From NCBI GenBank assembly GCA_021234155.1, contig JAJEKV010000005.1, forward strand, positions 15,125,468-15,189,467: a stretch of DNA of 64,000 bases, given 5' to 3'. The translations under genes were made by a program, and so were the position numbers. This stretch comes from Isoetes taiwanensis. Its lineage: Eukaryota; Streptophyta; Lycopodiopsida; Isoetales; Isoetaceae. Below, piece by piece: positions 1-11,239 of this stretch. Numbering within the stretch: position 1 is the first letter of the stretch; each line of letters starts with the position of its first letter. The notes beneath the pieces were generated by a model. It ran no database searches and was not told where the DNA came from. It was given only the letters and a program-made list of their open reading frames with translations.

Positions 1-310
1 GAATATTTTCAATAATGGATATTTTCAACAATGCGATAGTTATCCGTGGCCTTTAAATCCTGAATTGCTGATGATAGCATATCCAGAGTACAGGTTTGAA
101 ACCAAGCCGTAGACCCATATTTGTTGCAAAATTTAGCTCTTGAAACCATCTTATGAGTCAGATATCCATCTCGACCTGTCTAAATCCATGAAAAAACCTC
201 CTACGGATCTTGTATCAACAAAAACAAAGATCAATCAATCGAAAAAGAGATAGAATCATACCTTATGGATGGTATTCCTGCTCTGAATCCGACCCATAAC
301 CGCATCTGGA

Positions 311-493
311 TTAGCGCCAAGCCCTAACGGTTTGCACAGAAAAAGGGGGCAAATCACGGCTTGGCATGGAATTGTCGTAGAAGCTTGCATTATTGGCCAT
401 GCCGCTGCAGTGTTGCTGGTTCAGTGCTGCAACTGCCAATCTGCTTGCGAGTTGAGCTTGGACGATGGCCAATTCGGCTTGTAAGCTTGCAAC
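311..493 (-). CDS. 3' exon of a LOB-domain (LBD/ASL) transcription factor, partial
   Basis: A splice acceptor (TTATCTTGCAG, 494 upwards) opens a 183-nt frame beginning VASLQAELAIVQAQLASR and ending at a TAA at 311-313 (60 residues plus stop). In class I LOB-domain proteins the leucine-rich coiled coil at the end of the domain runs ...LQQQV..LQAELA..QAQLA, often interrupted by an intron at about this place, so the match covers the end of the GAS/coiled-coil block plus a short variable C-terminal tail. LOB proteins are plant-specific nuclear DNA-binding regulators of organ development. The CxxCx6Cx3C zinc-finger exon should lie upstream, at higher coordinates, but none is visible in the next several kb, which are filled with a LINE relic. 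Either the intron is long and contains transposons, or this is an orphan exon. The call rests on one short heptad-like stretch, so family assignment is likely rather than certain. Confidence 0.55.
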   Translation of the reverse strand, partial: VASLQAELAIVQAQLASRLAVAALNQQHCSGMANNASFYDNSMPSRDLPPFSVQTVRAWR

Positions 494-749
494 CTGCAAG
501 ATAACGAAGAACCCACTATCAGATTTCAGAATCTAAAGAAAGATAGTTTTAGATAGATGGGTTTTTATCGATAGATAGATAGATGCATGTCGATCTGGCC
601 GAGATTAGAAAGGGAAGAATAAAAAACTAAATCATAGCAAATTTTTGGCAAATCGGAAAGATTTCTGGCAGCCAAAATATCCCAAAACCTTAGAAAATTA
701 AATTAAGGGAAAATTCCAAAAAGTTTTCAGAACCCTGGAAAAACCAAAT

Positions 750-2740
750 TTAAAGAATAGGATAATGTGATTTGTAATGGATTTTCATATGCAAAATGTC
801 TTTGGCACCCTGAAAGTAAAATATATTTGATATGCATGCAGCATGATTTGGATATGGTATTGAAGCACCACCGGCCCACTGCTTTATTGGGAAACAATAT
901 AGAGACAAACAGATTAAATCAAGAAGCATAAAGCCATCAGAGAAATAAAAAAAATAAATCGATATTAAGCACCTAGCATTAGAGATGTCGTCCAGACGAC
1001 TCTGAAGAGTGTGGCATTCGTCTTCCACAGCTCCAACCTGGCAAAGCCTCTCCTTACGTGGCTCCGCAATCCATCTCCCGGTCTTAATCCGGAGATGGTG
1101 TGCACCTGTGCGGATAGAGGCAATGAATCTGTGCTTTTTCATGGGTAGATGAGTGTGTAGGTAGCATTGCAGGCCCCGCTCCAATATGGGATTTATGTGG
1201 CATTGATAATATGTCGTCTTGACCTGTTCAAGGGTGCTGGCATCCCATAGCTTGCTAAGGAAGCATGTGTCAAGGTACTGTCTGAGAGTGTGGCGATCTG
1301 CCTCCGTTTGCACTCGGATGCACCTGTGCTCCTGTACATTCCATCTGGCCAGCCACTGAGCTCTTTTCCCGCCAGCAGGCTTTAGGCATTGAGGCCGCAT
1401 TGCCACAGTGTAAGCGAGGTTAGGGAGACGAGTGTTGTCCATGCTGACTACCTTCTGGAAGTAGATGATGTGTCTGTCAAGGGCCCTCTTTTGAAGAGGC
1501 AAGAAACCTGTTTCCTACAACAGTATCTGGTATGGGACTGTGGACTTCACCCCCAGGGCCCGTGCCAAGAAAGCTTTTTGCACCTGCTCCAAGTCATTCC
1601 AAGTGGCGAGAAAAATCACGGGGCCCTAGACCTCGACCTCATAGAGAGGCAGCACCTTGAATAGGTGCGATTGGTGGGCCCAATCATACAGCTCTGCCTT
1701 GTGGCTATTGTTCTGCATTGCATAGAGTGCCTTCCAACCTATTGCAACTCACAGCCGAATGGAATTGTTCCAGTTCATGGCCGTCGGGAACTCCACCCCC
1801 AAATATTTGTAAACAGACACCACTTCAACATTCTGGCCATGATAAGTTAGGATTGGGGCCCTTAGCTGGCGTGCGGACGATACAAGAACTACTTTGGTCT
1901 TGGTTAAGTTGACGCGCATGTCAGTCATCTGGCAAAATGTGTCCAGGGCATCGAGATGGCGTTGCATGTCCGCCTGAGTGTGTGCTAGGAGGTCCACCTC
2001 ATCAGCATAGATCAACTGCCTGGTGGTCTAGTGTAGGAGTTGAGCTCCAGTGCCTCCATTATCAGCGAGCCATCTCTCCAGCTGATCAATGTAGGCCAAA
2101 TAGTGTGGGAGAGAGGGGCATCCCTGGCGGACCCCGATACTGCTCTCGAATGGTTGGTCCGCTGGTTGCAGTCGGCATGTGCATGTCTCATATAACCTGT
2201 ACACTGCGTTCTCCAGTTCGGTAGGAATGTCTAGCTGCTGCAGTCTTGTCCACAGCTTTTCCCGAGCCACAGTGTCAAAAGCCTTGGCGAAGGCTACGAA
2301 GCAGCAATACAGATCTTGTCGACGGTTCCTGTTGTCCTCGACAAGAGTCCGCGGCGTGAAGATATAATCTATGGTTGAGTGTTTCGGCCTGAATCCCGTC
2401 TGTGTGAGTGCCCGACCTTCTGTTGCCGCTGCCCATCCTGTTAGCTGCCGCTCGGGGGATCCCGACGAGGAGCTTTGCAAACACTGAGCTGATCATGATG
2501 GTTCGATAATTGGCCGGGCAGTGCAGGTCTCCTGCCTTGTGGATTGGAACAACCTTGCTAGTGGTCCATTGCGGGGGAAAACCTTCCCGCAATGCCTTGT
2601 TGAACATGTCGGTTAGTACTGGTGCCATGGATGAAACTAGCAAAAAAGATGAGACTTTTGTCAATGGTCTACTGAACACGTGTAATATACAATAAGATTG
2701 AACATCTCTTAGCAGCGTGGGGGTCAAACATCTCTTCAAG
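750..2740 (-). mobile_element. LINE family 2 relic: reverse transcriptase and 3' region
   Basis: Minus-strand frames, read from 2740 downwards, give a decayed non-LTR reverse transcriptase. The palm start reads PPQWTTSKVVPIHKAGD and NYRTIMISSVFAKLL; then TGFRPKHSTIDYIFTPRTL, DLYCCFVAFAKAFDTV, IGVRQGCP and, at about 2000, MIYADEVDLLAH. The C-terminal part (1502-750) contains HHLRIKTGRWIAEPRKERLC, a degenerate zinc-knuckle zone. At least three frame changes are needed, and the catalytic YADD box reads YADE, so the copy is inactive. No poly(A) tail or target duplication could be placed. It lies on the same strand as the LOB exon and may sit in that gene's intron. Confidence 0.85.
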
Positions 2741-2893
2741 GCATGGAAGTGGTATGACGCTAAAACTAATAACTAACTATATTGGAAACTAGCAAAGAAG
2801 TTGAGACATTGTCAATGTTCTACTCAACACATGCAATATACAATCAGATTGAACATCTTTTAGTAGCGTGGAGTTCAAACATCTCTTCAAGTG
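2633..2893 (+). repeat. Two direct copies of about 106 bp
   Basis: The sequence starting AAACTAGCAAAAAAGATGAG at 2633 and ending CAAACATCTCTTCAAG at 2738 recurs at 2787-2893 with about 10 percent differences and a spacing of 154 bp. It overlaps the 5' end of the LINE relic and carries no ORF. Origin unknown. Confidence 0.7.
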
Positions 2894-4500
2894 GATTGGC
2901 ATTCTATTGTATCAGAGATAGGTGTGATGAATAAACGAAAGTGCTAGTGACGAATGTGGTGATGAATAAAAAACACATGTTTTCATTAAATTGGTGCCAG
3001 CTTGCCCATGCCTATTTTGAGTTAGTCTTTTTAACTTGACTAAATGCCCACATCGACTCTTTTAGTTAAGTTAAAGCTTTACTAAGGGTGAAATCACATT
3101 GCTGCCTGGCCAAGGATGGGATTTTTATGTCTTGGCCAATTGATGGAGATGCCCAAGAAACCAGTTTCACACCAGTACCCAAGATTTAGTTTCCACGTCA
3201 AAGCTGGTGCTGCCTTGCTAGAGCTATGGCGATGCTATGCTCCGGCAGAAGAATATGATCTTATTCCTTCAACGCAAGCAAATTCGGAATATGATCTCGT
3301 TCCTTCAATGCATGCAGAAGAAACCTAATTTTGCCCTAAGAACCCCCCTTCTTTTTTTTGCTTCGATGTTTTCGTGCAAACATGGCACACAGCTGGCTGT
3401 GGCCAAGATCTTCGACAGGTGATAGCCCCCATCTAGGATTTTGGGGCACGCCTAGCACCCCAGTGTGATAAGGCCAAGAAACAAAGATGCAGATATTTAA
3501 TTGGCTCAGAGTTTTTAGAAATCTTGGTCAGGCAAGGATGTGATTTTGCCCTAACTATGAATTTGTATATGAGATTGCTGCAGAATTGAGTGACAAGTTT
3601 TGTAGATAGCTCACCCTATTTATAAAAAGTTCTCAACTTTGGAACATCTTTTAAAATTAACAAGATGTTTAAGGCCTTTAAGGTTATTCAAAACCCTAGT
3701 GTAGTCTGTACAATTTGGAACATTATCCTCATTTAATTTCTAACTCCTTGAGGGGCTTTATAAAAGGTAAAACTTCAACGGCCATGAGCCCACAAACATG
3801 GAATTTGACAAGGGCGGGCATAACACTATTGGAGAAGAAACTGTCATTTAATCCAACCGAAAAAAAAGGGGCCTTGAAATTTCGCCCCAAAACACCCTGT
3901 TCTTTCAAGCCGAAAAATCCACTTGATCTCCACCTGATTGCAGCGCCTGATCTGCCGTCTCAGGTTAAGCGGAGGATTCGAGCAGCCGTAGCAGAGGATG
4001 CCTGAAAACAGCCGGAAAGAGAAAATTGGGGGCAAATTTCAAGCCCCCTTTTTTTTCGTTGTAGAATTTTCGTCAGCAAAAAAATTTCGCTTGAAATTTT
4101 CTGGCGGCCGCCAGCTGACCTGGCGGCGCCGCTCGTGGACGAAAATTTCTACTTCCATAAAGATAGAGACTACTCAGACTCGATGTTAGTATCAGACACA
4201 CAAAAGCAGTACTGCTAAAGAATTTGACAAACACACACTTGACAACTTTTAAGGTAGATGTTTTTTAACCTTGCAAGCAGTTATACTTCATGGCGGCTCT
4301 GCATTGCACTGTTTGCAGTCGTTCAAAAATACATAGTGAATAGACAGCTTTTTAGAGTGTGTGGACAGCTTTTGCATTCGAGTTCATGGACTCATGGGCA
4401 ATAACCTTTGCAACTTCAGCATTTACAAGAATACTAATTTGACTGAAAGACAAAAGTTTACTCAAACAAAAAAAAAAATGCAACAATATGATATAAACAA
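2894..4500. other. No gene recognised; small fold-back at 3858-4060
   Basis: Only short unsupported frames occur here. One structure stands out: AAAAAAAAGGGGCCTTGAAA at about 3861 pairs with the reverse complement around 4028-4058 (GGGGGCAAATTTCAAGCCCC and a T run), giving a roughly 200-bp imperfect hairpin that may be a MITE-like relic. A short local duplication (AATATGATCT.A.TCCTTCAA, about 3250 and 3288) is also present. Confidence 0.4.
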
Positions 4501-4882
4501 TTAAATCATATAAAGTGTCAAACCAACAACAAATAGGGCAACAAGGCTATTAACAGCAACTACTTGGTAAAACATGGCAACTCTACAAATCATGGCAAAC
4601 GCTGCCCTCTGATGCAGCAAGGGAAGAAGTTTGTCTCCCATGCCATTACCCTGCAAGAACATACCTAAAATGGATGCTGCAGGTACAGCGGAACTCATTG
4701 ATATAAGACTGGTCATTAACAAGCCTTGTTTGAGCTTGTGCTATCGTTTCTTTACGCAGTTTAATGTTCCCTTCAAATCTCATTCTAAGAAATGAACAGT
4801 ATTTAGACATTTGCAGATCATTAATCCATATTTCTCTGTGGTATTCCTCAATAGTGCAATCTACTTTAAGTATGAATAGCAT
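4501..4882 (-). pseudogene. Fragment of an unidentified membrane protein, frameshifted
   Basis: Two overlapping minus-strand frames look like one broken coding exon. The upstream frame (4882-4740) gives a charged helix, LRMRFEGNIKLRKETIAQAQ. The downstream frame (about 4722-4501) gives MTSLISMSSAVPAASILGMF followed by a cytosolic stretch and a strongly hydrophobic end, VNSLVALFVVGLTLYMI, consistent with two membrane segments. The frames meet near 4680-4740, where a single-base shift or an exon junction would join them. I do not recognise the family. No start codon, upstream exons or promoter could be assigned, so a relic is more likely than a gene. Confidence 0.25.
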
Positions 4883-5699
4883 AGCAGGGTCTCTTCTTAC
4901 TGTCTATAAGATTGGATCGTCACCAACATGGTCCTAATTTGTTGACATCTATGACAAAAAGATTAAAGTAGAGATGGAAAATGGTGTTAAACAGCATGGT
5001 CGAGAAAGCTGCACTCATCTTCTATGCTTGTTGTGGAAGAAACCTTTTATATTTTTACCTGCTCATGTCAAAACTGGAGCCATGTACCATTCACAGCATC
5101 CTACAGAACTTTTGAGACGACAGGACCAATTCATATAAGATATTTTGCCACATTTTATCAACTGTTCAATATGTGCAGGTGATTCGATTGCCAAGCAAAA
5201 TCTGTATCACTGCCATGGAGTCATAGCACGATTTGAGAGAATGCAAGCTCAGGGACAATTCAAAGCATGTTCAGGGACCACTTAGCTTAACCCAATTTCT
5301 GAAAGAATAGTCATTGACAGTGATTGGGAGTAGTTATTGGAATTGTAGACAAAAGAATAGATCCAGCCCCTTCCAGCTTCTCAGATAAGCCAGTTGAGCA
5401 AAGGACCATGACAGGGAAAGATCAATCAAGGCAAAAGTTTGAAAGCCTGAACGTTTAAATACAGAATTCTTAATTATGTTGGATCACAAGGCCTCACAAA
5501 TGATAGAAATCGTATGAGTAATGTAGGTCACCTTTGGAGGCATTTACACTTATGTTGTGGAGGCTGCAGGTTGGGCTATACAGCTGCAATGAGGTTGAAG
5601 TACAGGCCTTCAGAACATTATTTGCCTCCAAATTGCCTTATGCAACAAATGCTGGTACATGCACTTACAAATGACCTTGTCCGACCTTTGACCTTCAGA

Positions 5700-6120
5700 T
5701 AACAAATTAGTTAATGCTAAGGGATGGCAAAGTTATACTGCCAACAAAGTCAAAACTTTTAGATGGCTAATACTACACCAAAGTTTGTCTACCAATTTAA
5801 AGAGATCTAAGTTTGATAGTTCTATCTCGGGCACTGCCCGCTTGGATGTGGAGAGATGGAGACTTCCAATCATGTGTTTGTATGTCCGTGCATTGGGGAA
5901 TTCTAGAGTTGGACTGCTCAGATTAACGGAAGAGCTATTAGAGACACAAACTAGAGACACAAACTTGGTAGAGTTTCTGGATACTGAGAACACATTATTG
6001 AACACAACTAGATCCCTGGGATGCTGGGCAATTTGGAAGCATCGAAATAGGGTAGGCAAAGTTTCTACCACATCATATACACAGGAGGTTACTTATCAAG
6101 CCACTTGGCAAAACATATGA
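5700..6120 (+). mobile_element. LINE C-terminal zinc-knuckle (zf-RVT) relic
   Basis: Shifting between plus-strand frames recovers the pattern of a plant LINE zf-RVT region: a W/F-x-L-I-L-HQ-like block around 5755-5790 (LSTNLKRSKFDSSISG follows), then CPLGCGEMETSNHVFVCP at about 5834-5890 and later W.IWKHRN near 6030. Several stops interrupt it. The Cys spacing and the SNHVF.CP signature are typical of the C-terminus of LINE ORF2. No flanking reverse transcriptase is visible. Confidence 0.65.
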
Positions 6121-6149
6121 ATACGAGACCCCAAACAGCCAACCACATT

Positions 6150-6322
6150 TCCATATACCCTCATTGGTCGCTCAACAAGGACAATAACAATCTGATCATG
6201 GCCATTCATCACCAAGATGATCATCAGTTTGCGACACATACCCTCATTGCTCGCTGCACAAGGACAATAACAATCTGATCACGGTCTTTCACCAACAAGA
6301 TGATCATCAGTGTGCCAGATTT
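6150..6322 (+). repeat. Direct duplication of about 86 bp
   Basis: ATACCCTCATTGGTCGCTCA (from about 6156) to GATGATCATCAGTTTGC recurs as ATACCCTCATTGCTCGCTGC (from about 6239) to GATGATCATCAGTGTGC. The two copies are near identical and adjacent. They lie immediately 3' of the DUF4602-like gene, possibly within or just beyond its 3' UTR. Confidence 0.8.
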
Positions 6323-6351
6323 TTCTTGCATAAAAGTGTAATATGCTTTCT

Positions 6352-7625
6352 TCACCTTCGTTTTCCCTTTTTCTTTTTCTTTTTTCCTTTGCTTTTCTTT
6401 CCTTGTTTTTGTCGTGAAGAGCTTTCTGTCCTAAAGATGTTACCCAAAATTCCACCTCTTGGTTCTTGCTTTACATTAGTAATGGGACTTACATACAACA
6501 CACCCCCTTTAAACCTTCCTTCTGAGAGACGCAGTCCCTTATCTTTGTTATCCGAATTTTTCCTGAGCTTTGGGCGATGCAATCCAGCAGCCAGATCCTA
6601 AAGTAGTAGAAAAAACCAGCTAAGCAGAACGATCTAAAAAAAAGGGAGCTAAGTATCATCATTTTCCGCTTACCTCTTGTCGTTTCTGCTCTTCAATCTG
6701 TTCCCTCTTCCTTTTCATTCCACGCCCCATATCAGGAGGCCTCTTGATGTTTTTTGCGGGCTGGAGAGAGATGAACGGGTTAAAAAAAAATCAACGAACT
6801 ATTCTAATTCCAAGAGTTGAAGGAACACCTTAGAGCCAAGGGCAACAAGCTTCTCTGTTTCCATCTTTTTACGGTCCTTCCAAGCATACTGTTGTGTTGC
6901 TGGAGAAAATAATAACTTACAGTCATAACAATGATACTAAAAACTTTCTAAATGGCAGAAGAGCTCATGAGAAAAGCGAGACAGTCATCATAGGGCATAG
7001 GTTTGGTTCATGTTAAAAGACTCTTGTTATGGATTATTTGCCAAGCTTTGTTTTTTTTTGTTCTGCAGATTCAATTTGTTTTGAAAGATAGGCTGTTCGT
7101 ATGGTGCTTCCAAGAGAGGAATATTCCAGCAGAAATCTAGTGTGTACTTTTCAAATGTCATTGATCTTGGCAAGACAGCATCGCAAGAATCCATTCACCG
7201 TGATGCACTTACGATTTGTTAAAATCCCTGGCTATCAAGGCCAGACACCACATGGGAACAACAATGGAAGACCATGGGTAATTGTCTTCTTCAGGGATCT
7301 AAAATCTTATCCTATTTATTTTCTACGCAGCACATTTGAAAGGAGAAAATCTAACAAGTACCCAGCTTATCGACTTCTCGAAAAATCGCTCGAAATTCCT
7401 GCTCTTCAACTTCTTCGTCATCCACATACTTCGAGGATGGGACTTTCACATCCTTGACCACATGTGAGACCTTTGATGACTGCATCAAACAAATCACTAT
7501 GAAAACAAGCTCACATGCATAAGGAAACAGCAAATACTCACCATGAACAGCTTCCACTCCTTGGCACTCCGCTTATTAGAATATCTGCTGTCATCCCGGA
7601 ACTCGATTATGGGCGCTTCTGCCAT
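6352..7625 (-). CDS. DUF4602/C1orf131-like nucleolar protein, five exons, 201 aa
   Basis: Exons on the minus strand: 7625-7542 (ATG; MAEAPIIEFRDDSRYSNKRS), 7479-7362, 6899-6829, 6760-6674 and 6597-6352 (stop). All four introns are GT-AG and every phase closes exactly (84, 118, 71, 87 and 246 nt), giving 201 aa. Features in order: an acidic-to-charged region with EFRAIFREVDKLG (about residues 55-68), KMETEKLVALGSKPAKN (about 80-96), a basic helix RGMKRKREQIEEQKRQE, then RFKGGVLYVSPITNVK (about 145-160) and a Lys-rich C-terminus. This order matches human C1orf131 (FSAF1, DUF4602), with its LGAKPPK and GKFKNGTLILSP motifs; that protein is a component of the small-subunit processome, so a nucleolar role in 18S rRNA assembly is inferred. 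No truncation or stop is seen, so the gene appears functional. The family call rests on remembered motif order, not an alignment. Confidence 0.72.
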
Positions 7626-8269
7626 TCTGAAGATCGGCAGTTCTCAAAACACTGAAACCTAAACCTTAGTGTATTGTATGGGTTGATGGAATATGCCGTT
7701 CGATCCCGCTTGATGTGTCATTTGGAGGTGCAGATTGAAATGCACCTTGCGTTATTTTGCGTTATTTGGCGCAAGGGTTTTTTGTCGCCCATTTGCGTAA
7801 ATGCCCTAAAGGCGACATTAGGGCATCTTCTAAACCCTTGTACAGTATGAAGATGGGGATCCGGTGGTACTTTGGGTGAAGGTGGTGGTGTTAGAACTGC
7901 AGAGGTGTGGGGAAAGTTGCCACTTAACTAGCCCCGTAGGTTGCCTACTATTATTAGTACTACATGAGACATTATTTTCAGGGGTTGTTTTGGGCATCTT
8001 CAACAATAACGTGCATATGAATAGCATTATTTAGTGGATGAGAACTATGCGGAAAAAATGAATGCCTTTGGCTTGGGAACGAGCGAAGCTAACATCAGAG
8101 GTACTTAAAACCCTTCAGTTTTTAGTTGTGTTGGACACTCCTAGGCATGCTTAGCATATTTAATAAACTTAATAATCATCTTCTAAAAGCTTACGTTCGA
8201 TAAGATGGATGTGTATCACTTTGGCCATGAACTTTTGGAGATTATTTTTGGAAAGCCACGTACAATATT

Positions 8270-8445
8270 GTTTTCACACCCGAGGACCTTAAACCGCTAC
8301 ACCCGAGGTCATGGGTTCAAGTATGGCCAACATTGGCCTAGTAATGGGGACCTTAAAATCCATTCCCCCCAGGTCAAGGGTTCAACTATGACCAATTGGT
8401 CCTGTGATCGAGACCTTAAACATGTGATATATCTCTAATATATAA
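8270..8445 (+). repeat. tRNA-derived SINE-like repeat, two partial copies
   Basis: Two adjacent blocks share GAGGTCATGGGTTCAAGTAT and AGGTCAAGGGTTCAACTATG followed by GACCTTAAA. GGTTCAA is close to a pol III B box. The same module (GGGTTCAAGTATGACCAATT...GAGACCTTAAACCTGTCATA) recurs at about 13594-13657 and 14925-14975, marking a dispersed family. No clear A box or poly(A) tail was found. Confidence 0.45.
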
Positions 8446-8537
8446 TTGTAATATGGAAGGTAAGGGGCCAGCTTAGGCGTTGGTGCCTTTAATAGAAATT
8501 TATGATATGAATTGTACACGTGTCTACATACAAAAAT

Positions 8538-8612
8538 TTTGGAAGACAATAGTTTCTTCTGGAGGTTTCGGGCAAAAATTTTGCAAGACATTAGTTTCTT
8601 CTGGAGGTTTCG
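8538..8612 (+). repeat. Direct repeat upstream of the linker-histone-like gene
   Basis: The motif AGTTTCTTCTGGAGGTTTCG occurs twice, about 43 bp apart, ending about 60 bp before the TATA box at 8673. It could be a duplicated promoter element, but nothing identifies a binding factor. Confidence 0.6.
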
Positions 8613-8672
8613 GGTATGTACCTGAAGCTTTAGCCAATTTTCTAGAAGTTTCCAGCCTATTCTTTCAAGCCT

Positions 8673-8683
8673 TATATATAAAG
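8673..8683 (+). promoter_or_regulatory. TATA box
   Basis: TATATATAAAG lies 91 nt upstream of the first ATG (8775) of the linker-histone-like frame. Transcription would be expected to begin near 8705. It is the only strong TATA match close to this frame. Confidence 0.5.
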
Positions 8684-8819
8684 GGCAAGGGTCAGATACT
8701 TCGATCAGAGGGAAGCATCGCTATAGCCGGCCTCGTGCCGGACTTGCACAAATTACACAAGGAAGATTCAAAAGATGAGGCCGACAGACTTTTTGGCCCA
8801 GATCAGCACATCAATGTAA

Positions 8820-9365
8820 CCAAAAACTCCTCCCCCAATTTCCAACTATGAAGAAGTTGAAGCGGATGAAACTGTCAAAGACCAAAACCCATCTGATGAA
8901 TCCGTCGAAGAACAGGTCGAATTAGAAGAAATTGATGCTGGGCTTGACGCCGATGATGCTTCTGATGATCTGCAACAGACTGTGCCCCATGTCCAGCCCA
9001 AATATAACGTCCTGATTCGTGATGCTATTCTTGAATTAAACGAACGAAATGGGTCCAGTGCTCTGAGCATTGCCGAAGCAATTGAAGGGAAATATGGGAC
9101 CCATTTGCCGTATGAATTTAGATCTTTTTTGGGTGCCCATTTGCAAGAATTGGCCGATGAAGGAAAATTGAATCACAAGGGGAATCTGTTTAAATGTAGC
9201 CGGTTGTTCAAGAGAGATCCTGAGGCCCCTGCAGGTGTTCAAAGAAGAAGAGGAAGGAGTTCAAATCCAAAGAATAAAAAACAATCTTGCAGCAGGAAAA
9301 GAGGCCGGAGTTCCAAGCGAAAGAGATATGGCCGATCATCTAATAGCAAGAGACGCCGGACTTAG
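8820..9365 (+). CDS. Linker-histone-like (H15 globular domain) protein; start unresolved
   Basis: The open frame encodes 181 residues after a TAA at 8817. Residues 1-58 are acidic (EEVEADETVKDQ, VEEQVELEEIDAGLDADDAS). Residues about 60-127 form a winged-helix H15 domain: PKYNVLIRDAILELNERNGS, then ALSIAEAIEGKYG, LPYEFRSFLGAHLQELADEG and a KLNHKGNLFKCS wing, matching the plant H1 pattern YEEMIKDAI...ERTGSS...LKRLV..GKL. The tail (128-181) is Arg/Ser/Lys-rich with repeated RGRSS, as expected for DNA-binding tails of H1 or HMGA-like proteins. The function would be nuclear chromatin binding. The oddity is the start: an in-frame ATG at 8775 follows the TATA box, but a TAA at 8817 separates it from the domain, and no ATG lies between 8820 and the domain. 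Either an upstream exon splices in (for example near 8850), or the gene is newly dead. Confidence 0.65.
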   Translation, partial: PKTPPPISNYEEVEADETVKDQNPSDESVEEQVELEEIDAGLDADDASDDLQQTVPHVQPKYNVLIRDAILELNERNGSSALSIAEAIEGKYGTHLPYEFRSFLGAHLQELADEGKLNHKGNLFKCSRLFKRDPEAPAGVQRRRGRSSNPKNKKQSCSRKRGRSSKRKRYGRSSNSKRRRT

Positions 9366-10330
9366 GGCTTCGTTTGGTCTCTTCGAAAACAAGAAGGAAT
9401 CTTTTATTCTATGTTCTCAAAAATGTCATTTAATGTCAACAGAAGAGAGGGAAACTTTTCGTAATTGCTGAATAATCTATTCTCGTGTTTTTATACCTTG
9501 AGATAGGCTACAATGTTTCTCATGTGATTGAAACACGGTTCAAGCAATTGTATAGCTATTGTTTAAGCAATTCTTTAAAAGGCTATTGAAGTCTCTTCAC
9601 ATCAAGTTGAAGTCGATTCATAACTACATGGAACTTTATAAAAGAGGTTATGGGCAAAGCTACTTCTGAGCCTTCGGAAAAGGCCGCTGGAAAACAGGTA
9701 TGATTGGCTTTTATGTTTTCCCATAGGAACAAGGCTGCAGTTTACCCAGTCTTTACAGGTTGTTGCTCTTCTTGCAAAAGCCGTTGTTCATATTGTGATA
9801 TATTTATTTTACTTCCTATGCAGTGCAGGAATTTATCCTCGATGGAAAAACGTCTTGACGTGATAACTCCCCTTTTTACATGTTTTTTTTCCTTGAACCT
9901 GCTCCTGTAGGTAAAGTCGGTGGAATTTTCTGCCAGCTTGATCGGAGCAAAAATAAACTACAGGATCTAATTCGAAGCCGAAGCCACCTGGTGCTCTATT
10001 GCAAATCCCGTAAAAACAACTATGGTTTTGATTGCTTGAGGTTCATCTGGATTAAAATATCACAGAGATTAAAGAGAACGCTTGAAATTTTAATCTGACA
10101 GCAAGGCTGGCCTTATGATGGTTAAATTCCGATTTGCTTTCACAGGAAGCAAAACATATGTATTTGAAAATTGCTTAAGCACATCCATGGAATTTTAGTT
10201 CATGGTTTGCATTGATTTTAATTCATGGTTTGTGTTGATTTCCTTCTAGTTTGTTGGACGTTGAATCAAAAGCATCTGTTGCAAAATTTATAAAGATTTG
10301 AAATTCTAACTTACGGCCTCCATTTGACCA
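9366..10330 (+). other. Gene-poor stretch with a possible two-exon mini-ORF
   Basis: After the H1-like frame there is a T/A-rich tract. At 9650-9697 a short ATG exon (MGKATSEPSEKAAGKQ) ends at a GTATGA donor, and an acceptor at 9910 opens VKSVEFSASLIGAKINYRI then a stop at 9970; the phase closes. The join gives 35 aa. The SLIGAKI stretch faintly recalls plant Tudor-type starts, but this is too short to name. The rest (9970-10330) shows nothing. Confidence 0.2.
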
Positions 10331-11239
10331 TAACTTAAGATAATTACATTGCAAAGCAGCTCCTATCATAAGGTATTGTGGCTAGGTAGTGGTTGGCTTC
10401 CAAATGATACGTAGAATATGATGTAGCTACTGTATGCATGATTTGATGATGAATAAATTGACGTCCTTCAATAAAAAAAAATATTGTTTTCAAAGAATTT
10501 AGCTCCTAGATTCAGGGAATTGATATGGAAACTCCAGTTCTCTGATTTAGAACAAAAAAATACGGAGTAAAGCAAATGAAAAAACTAGATCCAGGGATCG
10601 GTTTAGTTTCTATAGCACATATATTGACGTGAAGAGTACCAGTACATGTACATACTTAATCACTAATCCTACACAACTATAAGCAGACATGAATGTATGC
10701 CAACTCATGCTACATGGTCTATGTGGACACCATGTCTTCTGTCACCAGATAAAGATCAAGAGATATGTTTTATATTTGATTTAGAGTTTTGCAATCAAGC
10801 CATTGGATTGTGTTAGAAGAGGGTGCCCACCTTTGGCCGAGGTGTCGTGGTATAAAGCTACGTCATGCCCTAAATGGCTTATTTGGCCATCGGGTGCGGC
10901 CACAACTAAACCTTAATGGCTCATTGGAGAACCCTAACGGCTCATTGCAGGGCCTATGATGTCATAGCAAAGGATCATAGGGAGACCTCCATGACATGAT
11001 TCAAGACCTACAATGCATGAGATTGCATAGGCATTGACGGCAAGTTTTCTTTCTTTTTTATGCCAACATGTAAGATTACATGCATCCTACATACCTTACT
11101 ATCGTTTTTTTCCATTTATGAAATTCGAAGATTTGGGATGGATGCTTGACAAAATCCATAATCACTATACCTTCAAAGAGACACGCCCAAGGGACAGAAT
11201 TTTGATGGTTGGTTGTGGGCCAGGTATTGCTATGGCTTA

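Noticed and set aside
9235-9471. Frame overlapping the H1-like tail
   Set aside because: Out-of-frame shadow created by the purine-rich RGRSS repeats.
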